25,536 bases of DNA, taken from NCBI RefSeq assembly GCF_000272405.2, contig NZ_AJZM02000033.1:1-25536 (forward strand), given 5' to 3'. Numbering within the stretch: the first letter of the stretch is position 1; every line of letters starts with the position of its first letter. Position numbers and translations under genes: made by a program. Origin of the DNA: Vibrio tasmaniensis 1F-187 (GTDB lineage Bacteria; Pseudomonadota; Gammaproteobacteria; Enterobacterales; Vibrionaceae). The notes beneath the pieces were generated by a model. The model was not told the origin of the DNA. It was given only the letters and a program-made list of their open reading frames with translations, and searched no databases. Shown here piece by piece: positions 17,338 to 25,178 of the stretch.

Positions 17338-18576
17338 CTAGTGGTCGATTTGCATGTTATTGCGCGCAAAGACCAGTTGGTTCCTACCTTGTTCTTTTGC
17401 AGTATAAAGTAGTTCGTCCGCGGCTTTTATTTGCTCATCCAAACTGCCAACTAAGTCGCTTACCCCGATACTCATGCTGACTTTAATCCGTTGTGAGTCA
17501 TGAATAACTTCTTGGTTTTGTATCGCAATCCTCATTGACTCTAGCGTGTCGACAAATTCTTCAAATGGTCGGCATGATTGAATGCAGAACTCTTCACCGC
17601 CGAAACGAACGGCGACATCATCTTTAAAATGATTTTTGATGATCTTTCCGACTTCAATGAGTACCGCATCGCCACCATCATGACCGTAGGTATCATTCAC
17701 CTTTTTAAAGAAGTCTATATCCATCATGGCGATGCTGCGATGTTCGCAGCCTTTACATGTTTGATTGAATAGATAACGACGGTTCCAAAGCCCGGTCAGA
17801 GCATCTTCATTTGCATGACGAAATAGCTCATTGGTGGCCTCTTTCATATCGAGTAGCTGATGAATACGGCAGAAAAACTCTTCTTGGTTAAATGGCTTGT
17901 AAAGGAAGTCGTTGGCACCAGCCTTAAGGAAACGAGCTGTCATGGTTCGGTCGTCACTGCCAGATAGCCCAAGAATAGCGAGTTGATTACGATCATGGTG
18001 TACTCGAATGTCACGGGTCATCGAAATGCCATCTTTGTTTGGCATGTCATGATCGGTAACGACGAAAGTGATGTCGGGGTCGTTTTGGAGAAGCTCTAGT
18101 GCTTGTTCGCCATCTTCCGCTTGAATCGTTTGAATATATTGGTGCTCAAGAAGTTGCACTACATATCGACGAACAACAGCAGAATCATCAACAACCAAGG
18201 CTTTATGATATCGGTTATTTGAGATTCGATTAACCAGAGGAAGCAAATAACTGACTGATGACATGCTGTCTTTGAGGATGTAATCAATCACACCCTTCGC
18301 GAGTACTTGTTCTCGAAGTGTGTTGTTGAACATGCCGGTTAGGACTATGATTTTTTGTTGATAGCCGAGTACCAAATCAATGATCTCGCCATCTTGACCA
18401 TCGGGTAAGCAGTAATCGAGCACCGCGCACAAGAAATCCGTATCTTGTTCTAAGATAGCTTTAGCTTCAGCCACTGATTCAGCCAGCGCAACCTCATAGC
18501 CATCATTTTTAAATTGCTGGTACAGGTAGTTTCTGAATGCTCGACTATCTTCGACTACTAGTATTTTATCACTCAA
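17338..18576 (-). CDS. Response regulator with two receiver domains and a GGDEF output
   Basis: A cytosolic 412-residue signalling protein expected to make cyclic di-GMP. Receiver 1 (about 1-118) has phospho-acceptor D54 in VLDYCLPDG and K102. Receiver 2 (about 124-245) has D175 in VVTDHDMPNKDG and K227 in YKPF. The output domain (about 257-408) begins DALTGLWNRR, has DIDFFKKVNDTYGHDGGD, and carries the active-site motif GGEEF at 326-330, so catalysis is likely. The inhibitory I-site RxxD is not intact: the four residues five positions before GGEEF are FKDD. The plan resembles PleD-type regulators. The ATG is at the complement of 18574-18576. It diverges from dinB, and the same neighbour is known next to dinB and nqr in other vibrios. 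Confidence 0.9.
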   Translation of the reverse strand: MSDKILVVEDSRAFRNYLYQQFKNDGYEVALAESVAEAKAILEQDTDFLCAVLDYCLPDGQDGEIIDLVLGYQQKIIVLTGMFNNTLREQVLAKGVIDYILKDSMSSVSYLLPLVNRISNNRYHKALVVDDSAVVRRYVVQLLEHQYIQTIQAEDGEQALELLQNDPDITFVVTDHDMPNKDGISMTRDIRVHHDRNQLAILGLSGSDDRTMTARFLKAGANDFLYKPFNQEEFFCRIHQLLDMKEATNELFRHANEDALTGLWNRRYLFNQTCKGCEHRSIAMMDIDFFKKVNDTYGHDGGDAVLIEVGKIIKNHFKDDVAVRFGGEEFCIQSCRPFEEFVDTLESMRIAIQNQEVIHDSQRIKVSMSIGVSDLVGSLDEQIKAADELLYTAKEQGRNQLVFARNNMQIDH

Positions 18577-18698
18577 AAGTTATCCCTACTTATAGGTTAA
18601 ATACTCTCTAACAATACTATCAGAATAGTAAGTGGCTAATGAAGTTAAAGCTATTTAGCTGGGCTCCAGATCATTTTAAATCTGAGAATAATTGATTA

Positions 18699-18718
18699 TA
18701 CTGTTTATAAATACAGTT
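18699..18718 (+). promoter_or_regulatory. LexA box (SOS operator) of the dinB promoter
   Basis: TACTGTTTATAAATACAGTT matches the LexA consensus TACTG(TA)5CAGTA at 17 of 20 positions, with perfect ACTGT/ACAGT arms. It ends 21 bp before the dinB ATG at 18740 and overlaps -10-like hexamers (TATACT at 18697, TATAAA at 18706). dinB is a classical LexA target. In this strain the first complete gene downstream is the island's recombinase. Confidence 0.88.
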
Positions 18719-18739
18719 GCAAGGTTGGGTTATTCCTAG

Positions 18740-18802
18740 ATGTGTAGTGCGGGTGAAGAGAAAGTAAGAAAGATAATCCACGTTGATATGGACTGTTTTT
18801 AT
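18740..18802 (+). pseudogene. dinB: dinB (DNA polymerase IV) 5' fragment, cut by an island
   Basis: ATG 18740 opens MCSAGEEKV followed by RKIIHVDMDCFY, which is the unmistakable N-terminus of Y-family polymerase IV (E. coli begins MRKIIHVDMDCFF). The two aspartates of DMD include a catalytic metal ligand, and the final Y is at the steric-gate position. The next codon should start AAVE; instead the frame reads TRRC and stops at TAA 18815-18817. Only about 21 of roughly 350 codons remain. The location, after nqrM and opposite a GGDEF regulator, is the normal place of dinB in vibrios. The rest of dinB should lie beyond the island. The exact junction is between about 18797 and 18803. Confidence 0.9.
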
Positions 18803-18827
18803 ACTCGCAGGTGTTAATTTCTGGAAA

Positions 18828-18839
18828 AACTTGTAAGTT
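18828..18839. repeat. Short palindrome in the island's left end
   Basis: AACTT-GT-AAGTT is a perfect inverted repeat, 25 bp inside the inferred junction. It could be a recombinase-binding arm or mere chance. Confidence 0.4.
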
Positions 18840-18852
18840 AGATAATGCCTAC

Positions 18853-18894
18853 TACATTTAAACCTCAGGACGACAACGTCGGGGTTAAAATGTA
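18853..18894. promoter_or_regulatory. Inverted repeat abutting the first recombinase gene
   Basis: TACATTTAAACC (18853-18864) and GGTTAAAATGTA (18883-18894) are inverted copies matching at 11 of 12 positions, and CGAC/GTCG (18871-18874, 18878-18881) pair inside them. The right arm ends on the A of the ATG at 18894 and includes the weak GGGG ribosome site. It may be an operator for autoregulation, a recombinase-binding site, or an RNA hairpin that hides the start codon. Confidence 0.6.
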
Positions 18895-20114
18895 TGCAGC
18901 GTATTTGTGATAAGTTATATAGCGGGCATTGGATTTATCTTTATGATGAAGATGTTCCTATTCTGCTGCCTTGTCTTTATAGTCGATACACGCATGTGAC
19001 TGGTCTTACGGTCGTTAATGAAAAAAAACGTGTTGAAATAACGGGTGCTTTCGATTTCTTACTCAAAGAGGTGGAAATTGGAGATTATGCTCAATACGAG
19101 CGTGGTCAACAACTTGGTTTGTTCTTAGAGTGGGTAGAGGAATATGACCACCCTTCAGTCTCCCTTGCTTGGCACACAGCCCTTCCCCCCGAATTCATTA
19201 ACGAATACATTAATGAATACCTAATTGTGAAGCAGCAAAAAAGTGAAGTGGTTGTAAATAAAGCAATTAAATCCTTGCGTAGCTATTACAACTGGTTGAC
19301 TTACTTTTTTGATGCAAACTATAAAAAAATATTTATGTTTGCTGAATACAGAGCATTAGCTAGAGCGAATAACAAATCTGACCTCGTTGTAAAATACCTT
19401 CTTCCTGAGACAAGAGAGCTTCTCTATCGACATACGAACAGTTTGCTAGAGGAAGTTGTTCTTAGAAATGGCGGTGAATTGGGCTGTCGAACTTCCGAAA
19501 ACCAAGGGTTTTATTTAGATGACTTTCAGGCTGATGGCAAAAAGCGCAAGGGCTTGCGGAGCTTATTTAAAAAACTGAAAGAATCACCTGAAAAAGAGGA
19601 GTTTGAATATCATTTGCCATCTTTTGTTACGAAATACGGATCTGCACGAACACTCTATATATCTTCTACACATCTAAAATTGATGGAACGTTACCATAAT
19701 ACGGAGCGTCCAGAATCAGCTTCAAATCATTTGCTTGTTTCCAGCTCAAAAAATCATACGAAGGGCGAAGTGATTAGCAAACGATACGGAAGTGCCACTT
19801 TTTCCAAGGCATTAAAGAAACTGATAAAGGTAATGAGCGATAACCCCCAGGCTTACTCAGGTTATCAAACGTTAGATAAAGCAAATGTATACCATCATTT
19901 AAGGCATTCGTTTGGGACAGATATATTTCATGACTTATGTTTTGCTGCAAATAAAAACTACGAGTCTATAACGACAGAGTCGCGAGTTTACATTGAAACA
20001 GCTCGGCGTCTTGGTCACAAGGTAGGCGGTAGATATGCTAACCAAACAACAAAAATTTACATCCATGCCTGTGGGGAACGATCTGCATTGCTAAGGGCTG
20101 TTGTAAATGCATAA
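18894..20114 (+). CDS. gmtY: Tyrosine recombinase, first gene of the island (GmtY-like)
   Basis: A 406-residue site-specific recombinase expected to cut and rejoin the island's ends. All core residues of the tyrosine recombinase family are visible: R199 in LGCRTSE, HxxR as H334 and R337 in HHLRHSFGT, H375 in RLGH, and the candidate nucleophile Y389 in KIYIH. The N-terminal part (IYLYDEDVPILLPCLYSRY, then helices to about 160) would be the DNA-binding domain. The ATG at 18894 is the only sensible start; an ATG at 18890 is in a frame that stops at once. Only a weak GGGG lies upstream, inside an inverted repeat. The stop overlaps the next gene by 8 bp. The name follows the Gamma-Mobile-Trio recombinase GmtY and is from memory; generic integrase is certain. 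Confidence 0.75.
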   Translation: MQRICDKLYSGHWIYLYDEDVPILLPCLYSRYTHVTGLTVVNEKKRVEITGAFDFLLKEVEIGDYAQYERGQQLGLFLEWVEEYDHPSVSLAWHTALPPEFINEYINEYLIVKQQKSEVVVNKAIKSLRSYYNWLTYFFDANYKKIFMFAEYRALARANNKSDLVVKYLLPETRELLYRHTNSLLEEVVLRNGGELGCRTSENQGFYLDDFQADGKKRKGLRSLFKKLKESPEKEEFEYHLPSFVTKYGSARTLYISSTHLKLMERYHNTERPESASNHLLVSSSKNHTKGEVISKRYGSATFSKALKKLIKVMSDNPQAYSGYQTLDKANVYHHLRHSFGTDIFHDLCFAANKNYESITTESRVYIETARRLGHKVGGRYANQTTKIYIHACGERSALLRAVVNA

Positions 20115-22383
20115 CAGTGATTTAAACAACCTTCAACGACCAGTGACAAGCGCGGAAATCGAAACGTTACTTGTAGACGAGTTCAAATCAAATAAAGTCG
20201 TAGTACCAGTAGAACAGCCGTATACTGCGATGTCTCTTTTCATACCTCAAAGTGACAACAACTCTGAACATACACTGACTATGACAGACTGGTCTCAGTC
20301 AGATAAAGTTGTGATCTACAAGGCGGTGATCGCTGCATATAACTATGCTTTTTTTGACAAAGAAGCTTCTATAAGTGCCAAAGAAATTTTTTCAAAAGGG
20401 ACTCGCTTTTTTATTGAATGGCTAAATGAACACTCTGTTGAAAATCGTTATGAAATTTTAAAGCGATATGAGTCTTATCGTATGGATAAGTTAGGGAATC
20501 ATGGTGGTAATAGCCCGTTGAACTCGGTTTTGACAGTTTTGAACTACGCGATAGACTCAGCTGATTTTCAAGTTGAGGTCAGCTCAGATGATTATGGATA
20601 TATAACGGAGTTGAGAAAAACGAAGGTAAGCCCCAACCTCAATAAAGCGCAGAAATCACTTGCCAGTTATTTTGGTGAACTCGACTGGTTAAGACGAGAT
20701 GATATTGGTGTTGGTAAAGATGTGTACTCCGCGCTTGCTTCACCTAGGCTAACAGTTGAATCTCTGAGACTCACCGCTGCAACGGTTATTCTGGAACTAA
20801 AAAAATATAGAATCGCGTTAAGTGCCTTAATTCAAAAGGCGCAGCCTAATTATCCGGAATGGTTGTGTGTAGACTTTTCATCTTTAACAAAGTCAAAAAA
20901 ACAAGAATACATGGGCAATTTCCTATATCACACTATCAGTAGTTATCATCAAAATAGTGATAAATCGGAATTATCAAAATGTGCTTTAGAGGTGTTGCTG
21001 TTATCCAGAGCGTCAAGCGAAAGGGCTTATTTTTTGTTGTTAGAGACACTTGTCTCTCAAGAGGCTTGTGACGCCGTATTTCTAAATAAGGCAGTGAAAA
21101 GACATAAGGTTAGCAGTAATGTTTGTAGAAACAATATAACGGCTAATCATGGAGACTGCCTGTTTTCATTGGAAATGTTGCACTCTTTATCGCGTGGTGA
21201 AGTAAAGGAAATCACTAGCGTGGAGAGCATGATGTTTGGTTGGCTAATGGCGAGCCTGACAGTTCAGCCTAACGATATTCCACAATTGACTTCTGAATCC
21301 TTTAGAAAAATGCGTGTGGGGGGGAGAGTCACTCAGATTGAGTGTGAGTATTTCAAAGGGCGAGCTAGAGTTTTTCATATAACTCGCTCCCTTTCTACTA
21401 GAGATATCGAGGGACGGGCCTTATTGTCTTATCTCGATATAGTGGGAAACAAAACAAAACTTTACACTCAAGTTGAGCAAATTATTAGTAGAGGGATACG
21501 CTCACTTACCGGTAAGTTTAGATTACTAATTCAATGTGATGGTATGAATACCGCTTTAAGAGTTTCACACAGCAAAAAGAATACCCCCTTTATCTTACCT
21601 TCTGTGTACTGTGCATTGATTGCAAATGGTCTTCATCCAGAAAATATCACTGTAAACCCGAAAAAACTCTCGTTAGACGAGAGGATTAAACTGGCCAGAA
21701 AATCTGAGTCATTCTGTAGAAAGTCTTTATTTGGCCTTCAAGCGATAAAAAATAGCGCCGTTCATGCGTTTAGTGATCCTTATACCTACCATTATCTAGT
21801 TAATCGTAATTCGCATACTAACCAAACAGAAAAAATCAATTACCTCACGGAGGATAATGAAGAGTGGATAAATAGCGCCGGGCGTATTACGCGAGAGGTG
21901 ATGTTTGACTTGATCAAAAATATTTTCACTTTGGACTTTAACCAAGAGACGGCAGAAAAGCAGAAAAAAGAGATTGCAGCATTTAACAGTGAGTTTATGG
22001 CTGTATCAGAGGTAATTTCATACAAGAGTGAAGAGATGAGTGCACGGCTGCGCATTGTTACAGGACAAGCCCGAGGCAAATTGAATGAGGTTGGAGTGTT
22101 CGCCTTAAATGACAAGACTGATGAGCCTCTAGATCCAATTTATGTCTTGGATAGCCCTTTAACTGTGCTCAAGATGTATAACTATCTTCATGAGTTTAAA
22201 AAGAACTATAAAAAACTGCTTGCAACCAACCCTGACTTACTTTTTAAAACGGTGATGCCAACAGTGGAGTGGATTGAGAGTACATTGAGAAAAATGAGTA
22301 AGCACTCTCAACAGAGCGGTAGAGAGCAATTTGATGAAATGATAAAAAATGGCGTTGTGATAAGCGTCTTTCATTCATTATGA
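20107..22383 (+). CDS. Large recombinase-like protein without clear catalytic residues
   Basis: A 758-residue protein in the middle of the recombinase operon, starting within the end of the previous gene (ATGCATAA overlap). I do not recognise a named family. The segment FGWLMASLTVQPNDIPQLTSESF (about 377-399) looks like the start of a tyrosine-recombinase catalytic domain, but the expected arginine is replaced by Q387. Further on FGLQAIKNSAVHAF (near 554-567) and the stretch up to KINYL (near 580) sit where HxxR, H and Y would be, without the residues. It may therefore be an inactive partner that builds the recombination complex, like the non-catalytic members of multi-recombinase modules. 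There is no signal peptide or membrane segment. An unrelated DNA-binding role is possible. Confidence 0.7.
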   Translation: MHNSDLNNLQRPVTSAEIETLLVDEFKSNKVVVPVEQPYTAMSLFIPQSDNNSEHTLTMTDWSQSDKVVIYKAVIAAYNYAFFDKEASISAKEIFSKGTRFFIEWLNEHSVENRYEILKRYESYRMDKLGNHGGNSPLNSVLTVLNYAIDSADFQVEVSSDDYGYITELRKTKVSPNLNKAQKSLASYFGELDWLRRDDIGVGKDVYSALASPRLTVESLRLTAATVILELKKYRIALSALIQKAQPNYPEWLCVDFSSLTKSKKQEYMGNFLYHTISSYHQNSDKSELSKCALEVLLLSRASSERAYFLLLETLVSQEACDAVFLNKAVKRHKVSSNVCRNNITANHGDCLFSLEMLHSLSRGEVKEITSVESMMFGWLMASLTVQPNDIPQLTSESFRKMRVGGRVTQIECEYFKGRARVFHITRSLSTRDIEGRALLSYLDIVGNKTKLYTQVEQIISRGIRSLTGKFRLLIQCDGMNTALRVSHSKKNTPFILPSVYCALIANGLHPENITVNPKKLSLDERIKLARKSESFCRKSLFGLQAIKNSAVHAFSDPYTYHYLVNRNSHTNQTEKINYLTEDNEEWINSAGRITREVMFDLIKNIFTLDFNQETAEKQKKEIAAFNSEFMAVSEVISYKSEEMSARLRIVTGQARGKLNEVGVFALNDKTDEPLDPIYVLDSPLTVLKMYNYLHEFKKNYKKLLATNPDLLFKTVMPTVEWIESTLRKMSKHSQQSGREQFDEMIKNGVVISVFHSL

Positions 22384-22394
22384 TAGAGGTTTAA

Positions 22395-25178
22395 ATGGCA
22401 TTAACGGTATTTAACAACCAGATTGATTCCTTATGGAACGACCAGAATCTGAAATTGCTGTCTAACCAGTTCTTCATGAGTGAACGTGGAGATTTTTATT
22501 CTGATGTATGGTATTTCTCCGATGGAAAAAGAATCACTCCAATTGATTTTTCAGTTTTCGACCTACCCATTTTTAACCTTGACTCCCCCGCTATTTTTAA
22601 AAAGAACGAAAGTGAATGTGTACTTAGTAGTAAAGAATACGCAAAACTGTTCTGCTCTGGTGTGTTGACACCAAAAAGTTCGCAAGTAGTGCAAATTGCT
22701 TATCAAATGGTTATGCAAATTTTTGCTTGCCTTAAAGAGTGCCATGAAATAGTGCTTAGTGTCTCTTTACTCGAATGTTTCTGGACGTCGTTCATGGCAA
22801 GAGCTGTCAATAAAAATGGTTTTTTCAATCGTGTGTCTGCACCTTCGTATTTGGGTTCCATAAAACCTGTGCAATTGCCAAAATTGAGGAACCAATTATT
22901 TTCCATTGGTGTTGTTGGAGTGATTGGACAAAATCTAACACAGAAGAAAGTTGAGAAGAGCTTAAATGAGGTGTGTAAATCGCAATACAGCATGACGTTG
23001 ACTGAGTTTAAAAAGGGAGGCAGTTACAATTTTTTAGGATTAGAGCTAGGGCAGTATTATGTGGATTATTTGAACCATGTTTACCAGAGTAATTTTCTTT
23101 ATACCGTAGTATGTAAAAAAACAATCAGTGAGATAAACGAAGTAATAGACAAGGCTGAAATCACGGACCCCGCATCGAGAAATCGACTTATCAACGCTAT
23201 GCTCACTGGGATCGTAGGTGGTGACTTGGATTTGTCACGGGTTACTACCTCTGGTATCTCTCATAAAGAGCTAAAGGCTTTAACAGAGAGAACGCTTGTT
23301 GTCAGTTATGGTAAACACTTCGAATCGATTTGCTCGTTGAGAGATAAAAATATTGAATCGTTAGTAATAGATCTAGGTTTAAGTGCTAGATTTGATGCTG
23401 TTGAGGTTATTCGAGTCCTGATGTTGAAAAAATATCTTGGTCTGCAGGGGCACAAATCAGCAGACGAAGTTTGGAATAATTATCTGTCGTCACTGGATAA
23501 ATCATTTATTGATAATAAGTTGTTGAGTTCGATTTGTGTGGATGATATTTACGCTAAGATGCAATTAAAAGTGAACCAGCAAAGGTTGGCTGACAAGGAA
23601 TGCCTGACCGAAGTTCAGCAGTGGGCTACAGAGTTGATGGCTACCTCACCTTCTAGTACTTATAAATCGCTGAAGGCTTTGCTTGACAAACAGCTTCACG
23701 CTATGACGGCTCTTGTAGTCGCATGGACAGGGTATAGAAAATCCGAGTACGGGTTTCCCTTGAATGCTATGTGTGCTGAGCCAAATCTGGATATTCTGGA
23801 CAATGCCTATGTCCCCTTTCGATTTAAGTTAAAGTGGCTCGTTCCCAAAACTAATGGCCACACGAAAATCAACAGGGAAGTGACCTCACAATGCTATCAG
23901 GTGGCGGCGCAGCTAAATGAGCTGTTTGGACATGAACATGATGAACCCTGTCTGTATGCTCAGACAAACTCAAAGAATAAAGAAAAAAGCTATCAATCAG
24001 AAATGTACATAGAAAGAAGAGTTACAGCAAATTGGGGAGGTTTTGTTGATAATTATCAGCCTTTCAAGGAAGTGGAACGATTAAATGATCTGCTACACAA
24101 GAGTGGAGAGTTGACGTGTATAGAGCAAAAGGAAGTTGAAGCTTTATCCTTGAAATATCCAGTTGGCAGCGCACGCTATCGACACTTACTATCTTCTGCA
24201 AAGGAAGTTAAAAGAGACTGGCTTCGTTTGTCTCATACTTCCTTTGCTGGACACGAAGCACAAAGAAAATTTAAACAATCTCTTGTGGCGTATTCTCAAG
24301 GTTACACTGTTCAGAATGATGAGTATCAAGCAATTATCGATAGGTATGTATCGAGTGAGACAAAGGAGCTGCTTAGGTCTGGTTCGGTAAATTTAGACGA
24401 TATTAAAACTATGCGAGATATAAGCTCTGAGGTATTGGAAGGAGTGCGTTATCCATCGCCTCATGCCTTTCGTCATATTTGGGCTGAGGCAGTATTAACC
24501 CGCTATCAGGGTGATGTCGGCGCAGTCATACGTCATCAGTTCTGCCATTTGGATAACTCCTTCTTCATCGCGTACCTTCGAGATAAGGATGCCAGAGGTC
24601 TTATGATATCGGCAAAGCAACGCTATTTAAACTCAATTGTTGAGCTGTTAATTCTTGAATCGGAACAGTTTAATGAACAACACTCAGGAGGGTTCTTTCG
24701 GTTTGTCAAAAAGGCCTCCCAACTGACTCAGGTAAAAACTGAGAGTGAATTACTTATGTTGCGAGAAAAGATTGCTGGACGAATCATAGAGATTCAGCCT
24801 AGTCGCTTTGCGGTGTGTATTCCCCGTTACGGTGGGGAGAGTCGTGCTAAATGTGCCAAAATGGGAATTTTAAATCCACAGGATGCAAAGCCTGAGTTTT
24901 GTTTAGATTGTATCAATGCGTGGATTACAGAGGGGCATATACGAGGTATTTGGCAAACGATTCAACCAATGGTTAAAGAGGCAATTCAACCAAACGGAGT
25001 TGGATTTTTACTGGAATCACATCTTCCAGCTTTGACATCGGGTTGGAGGAGAATAAAAGAACTCAGAAGTGATAGAAACGGGGATAGTGTAGATAAAATA
25101 CTGTTAGTGATTGAAGAAGCAATTGATTCGATTCAGCACAAAGTAGAAATCGAGGCAAAACAATATGGCTACGAATGA
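22395..25178 (+). CDS. gmtZ: Large tyrosine recombinase with C-terminal cysteine cluster (GmtZ-like)
   Basis: A 927-residue integrase. The first catalytic arginine is R448 in TGYRKSE, K485 follows in VPKTNGH, HxxR is H690 and R693 in PHAFRH, the second histidine is H718 in RHQFCH, and Y727 in FIAYL is the likely nucleophile. About 240 residues separate R448 from H690, more than in usual integrases, because of an inserted charged region (about 540-680). Near the C-terminus four cysteines, C808, C820, C836 and C839, could bind zinc. The N-terminal 400 residues show no known domain. AGAGGT precedes the ATG, 11 bp after the previous gene, and the end overlaps the next gene by 14 bp. TnpB of Tn554 is a comparable second recombinase. 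The GmtZ name rests on memory of the Gamma-Mobile-Trio set. Confidence 0.72.
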   Translation: MALTVFNNQIDSLWNDQNLKLLSNQFFMSERGDFYSDVWYFSDGKRITPIDFSVFDLPIFNLDSPAIFKKNESECVLSSKEYAKLFCSGVLTPKSSQVVQIAYQMVMQIFACLKECHEIVLSVSLLECFWTSFMARAVNKNGFFNRVSAPSYLGSIKPVQLPKLRNQLFSIGVVGVIGQNLTQKKVEKSLNEVCKSQYSMTLTEFKKGGSYNFLGLELGQYYVDYLNHVYQSNFLYTVVCKKTISEINEVIDKAEITDPASRNRLINAMLTGIVGGDLDLSRVTTSGISHKELKALTERTLVVSYGKHFESICSLRDKNIESLVIDLGLSARFDAVEVIRVLMLKKYLGLQGHKSADEVWNNYLSSLDKSFIDNKLLSSICVDDIYAKMQLKVNQQRLADKECLTEVQQWATELMATSPSSTYKSLKALLDKQLHAMTALVVAWTGYRKSEYGFPLNAMCAEPNLDILDNAYVPFRFKLKWLVPKTNGHTKINREVTSQCYQVAAQLNELFGHEHDEPCLYAQTNSKNKEKSYQSEMYIERRVTANWGGFVDNYQPFKEVERLNDLLHKSGELTCIEQKEVEALSLKYPVGSARYRHLLSSAKEVKRDWLRLSHTSFAGHEAQRKFKQSLVAYSQGYTVQNDEYQAIIDRYVSSETKELLRSGSVNLDDIKTMRDISSEVLEGVRYPSPHAFRHIWAEAVLTRYQGDVGAVIRHQFCHLDNSFFIAYLRDKDARGLMISAKQRYLNSIVELLILESEQFNEQHSGGFFRFVKKASQLTQVKTESELLMLREKIAGRIIEIQPSRFAVCIPRYGGESRAKCAKMGILNPQDAKPEFCLDCINAWITEGHIRGIWQTIQPMVKEAIQPNGVGFLLESHLPALTSGWRRIKELRSDRNGDSVDKILLVIEEAIDSIQHKVEIEAKQYGYE

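Noticed and set aside
18793..18810. Second LexA-like motif CTG...CAG across the dinB junction
   Set aside because: The spacing between CTG and CAG is 12, not 10, and the CTG belongs to dinB codons.
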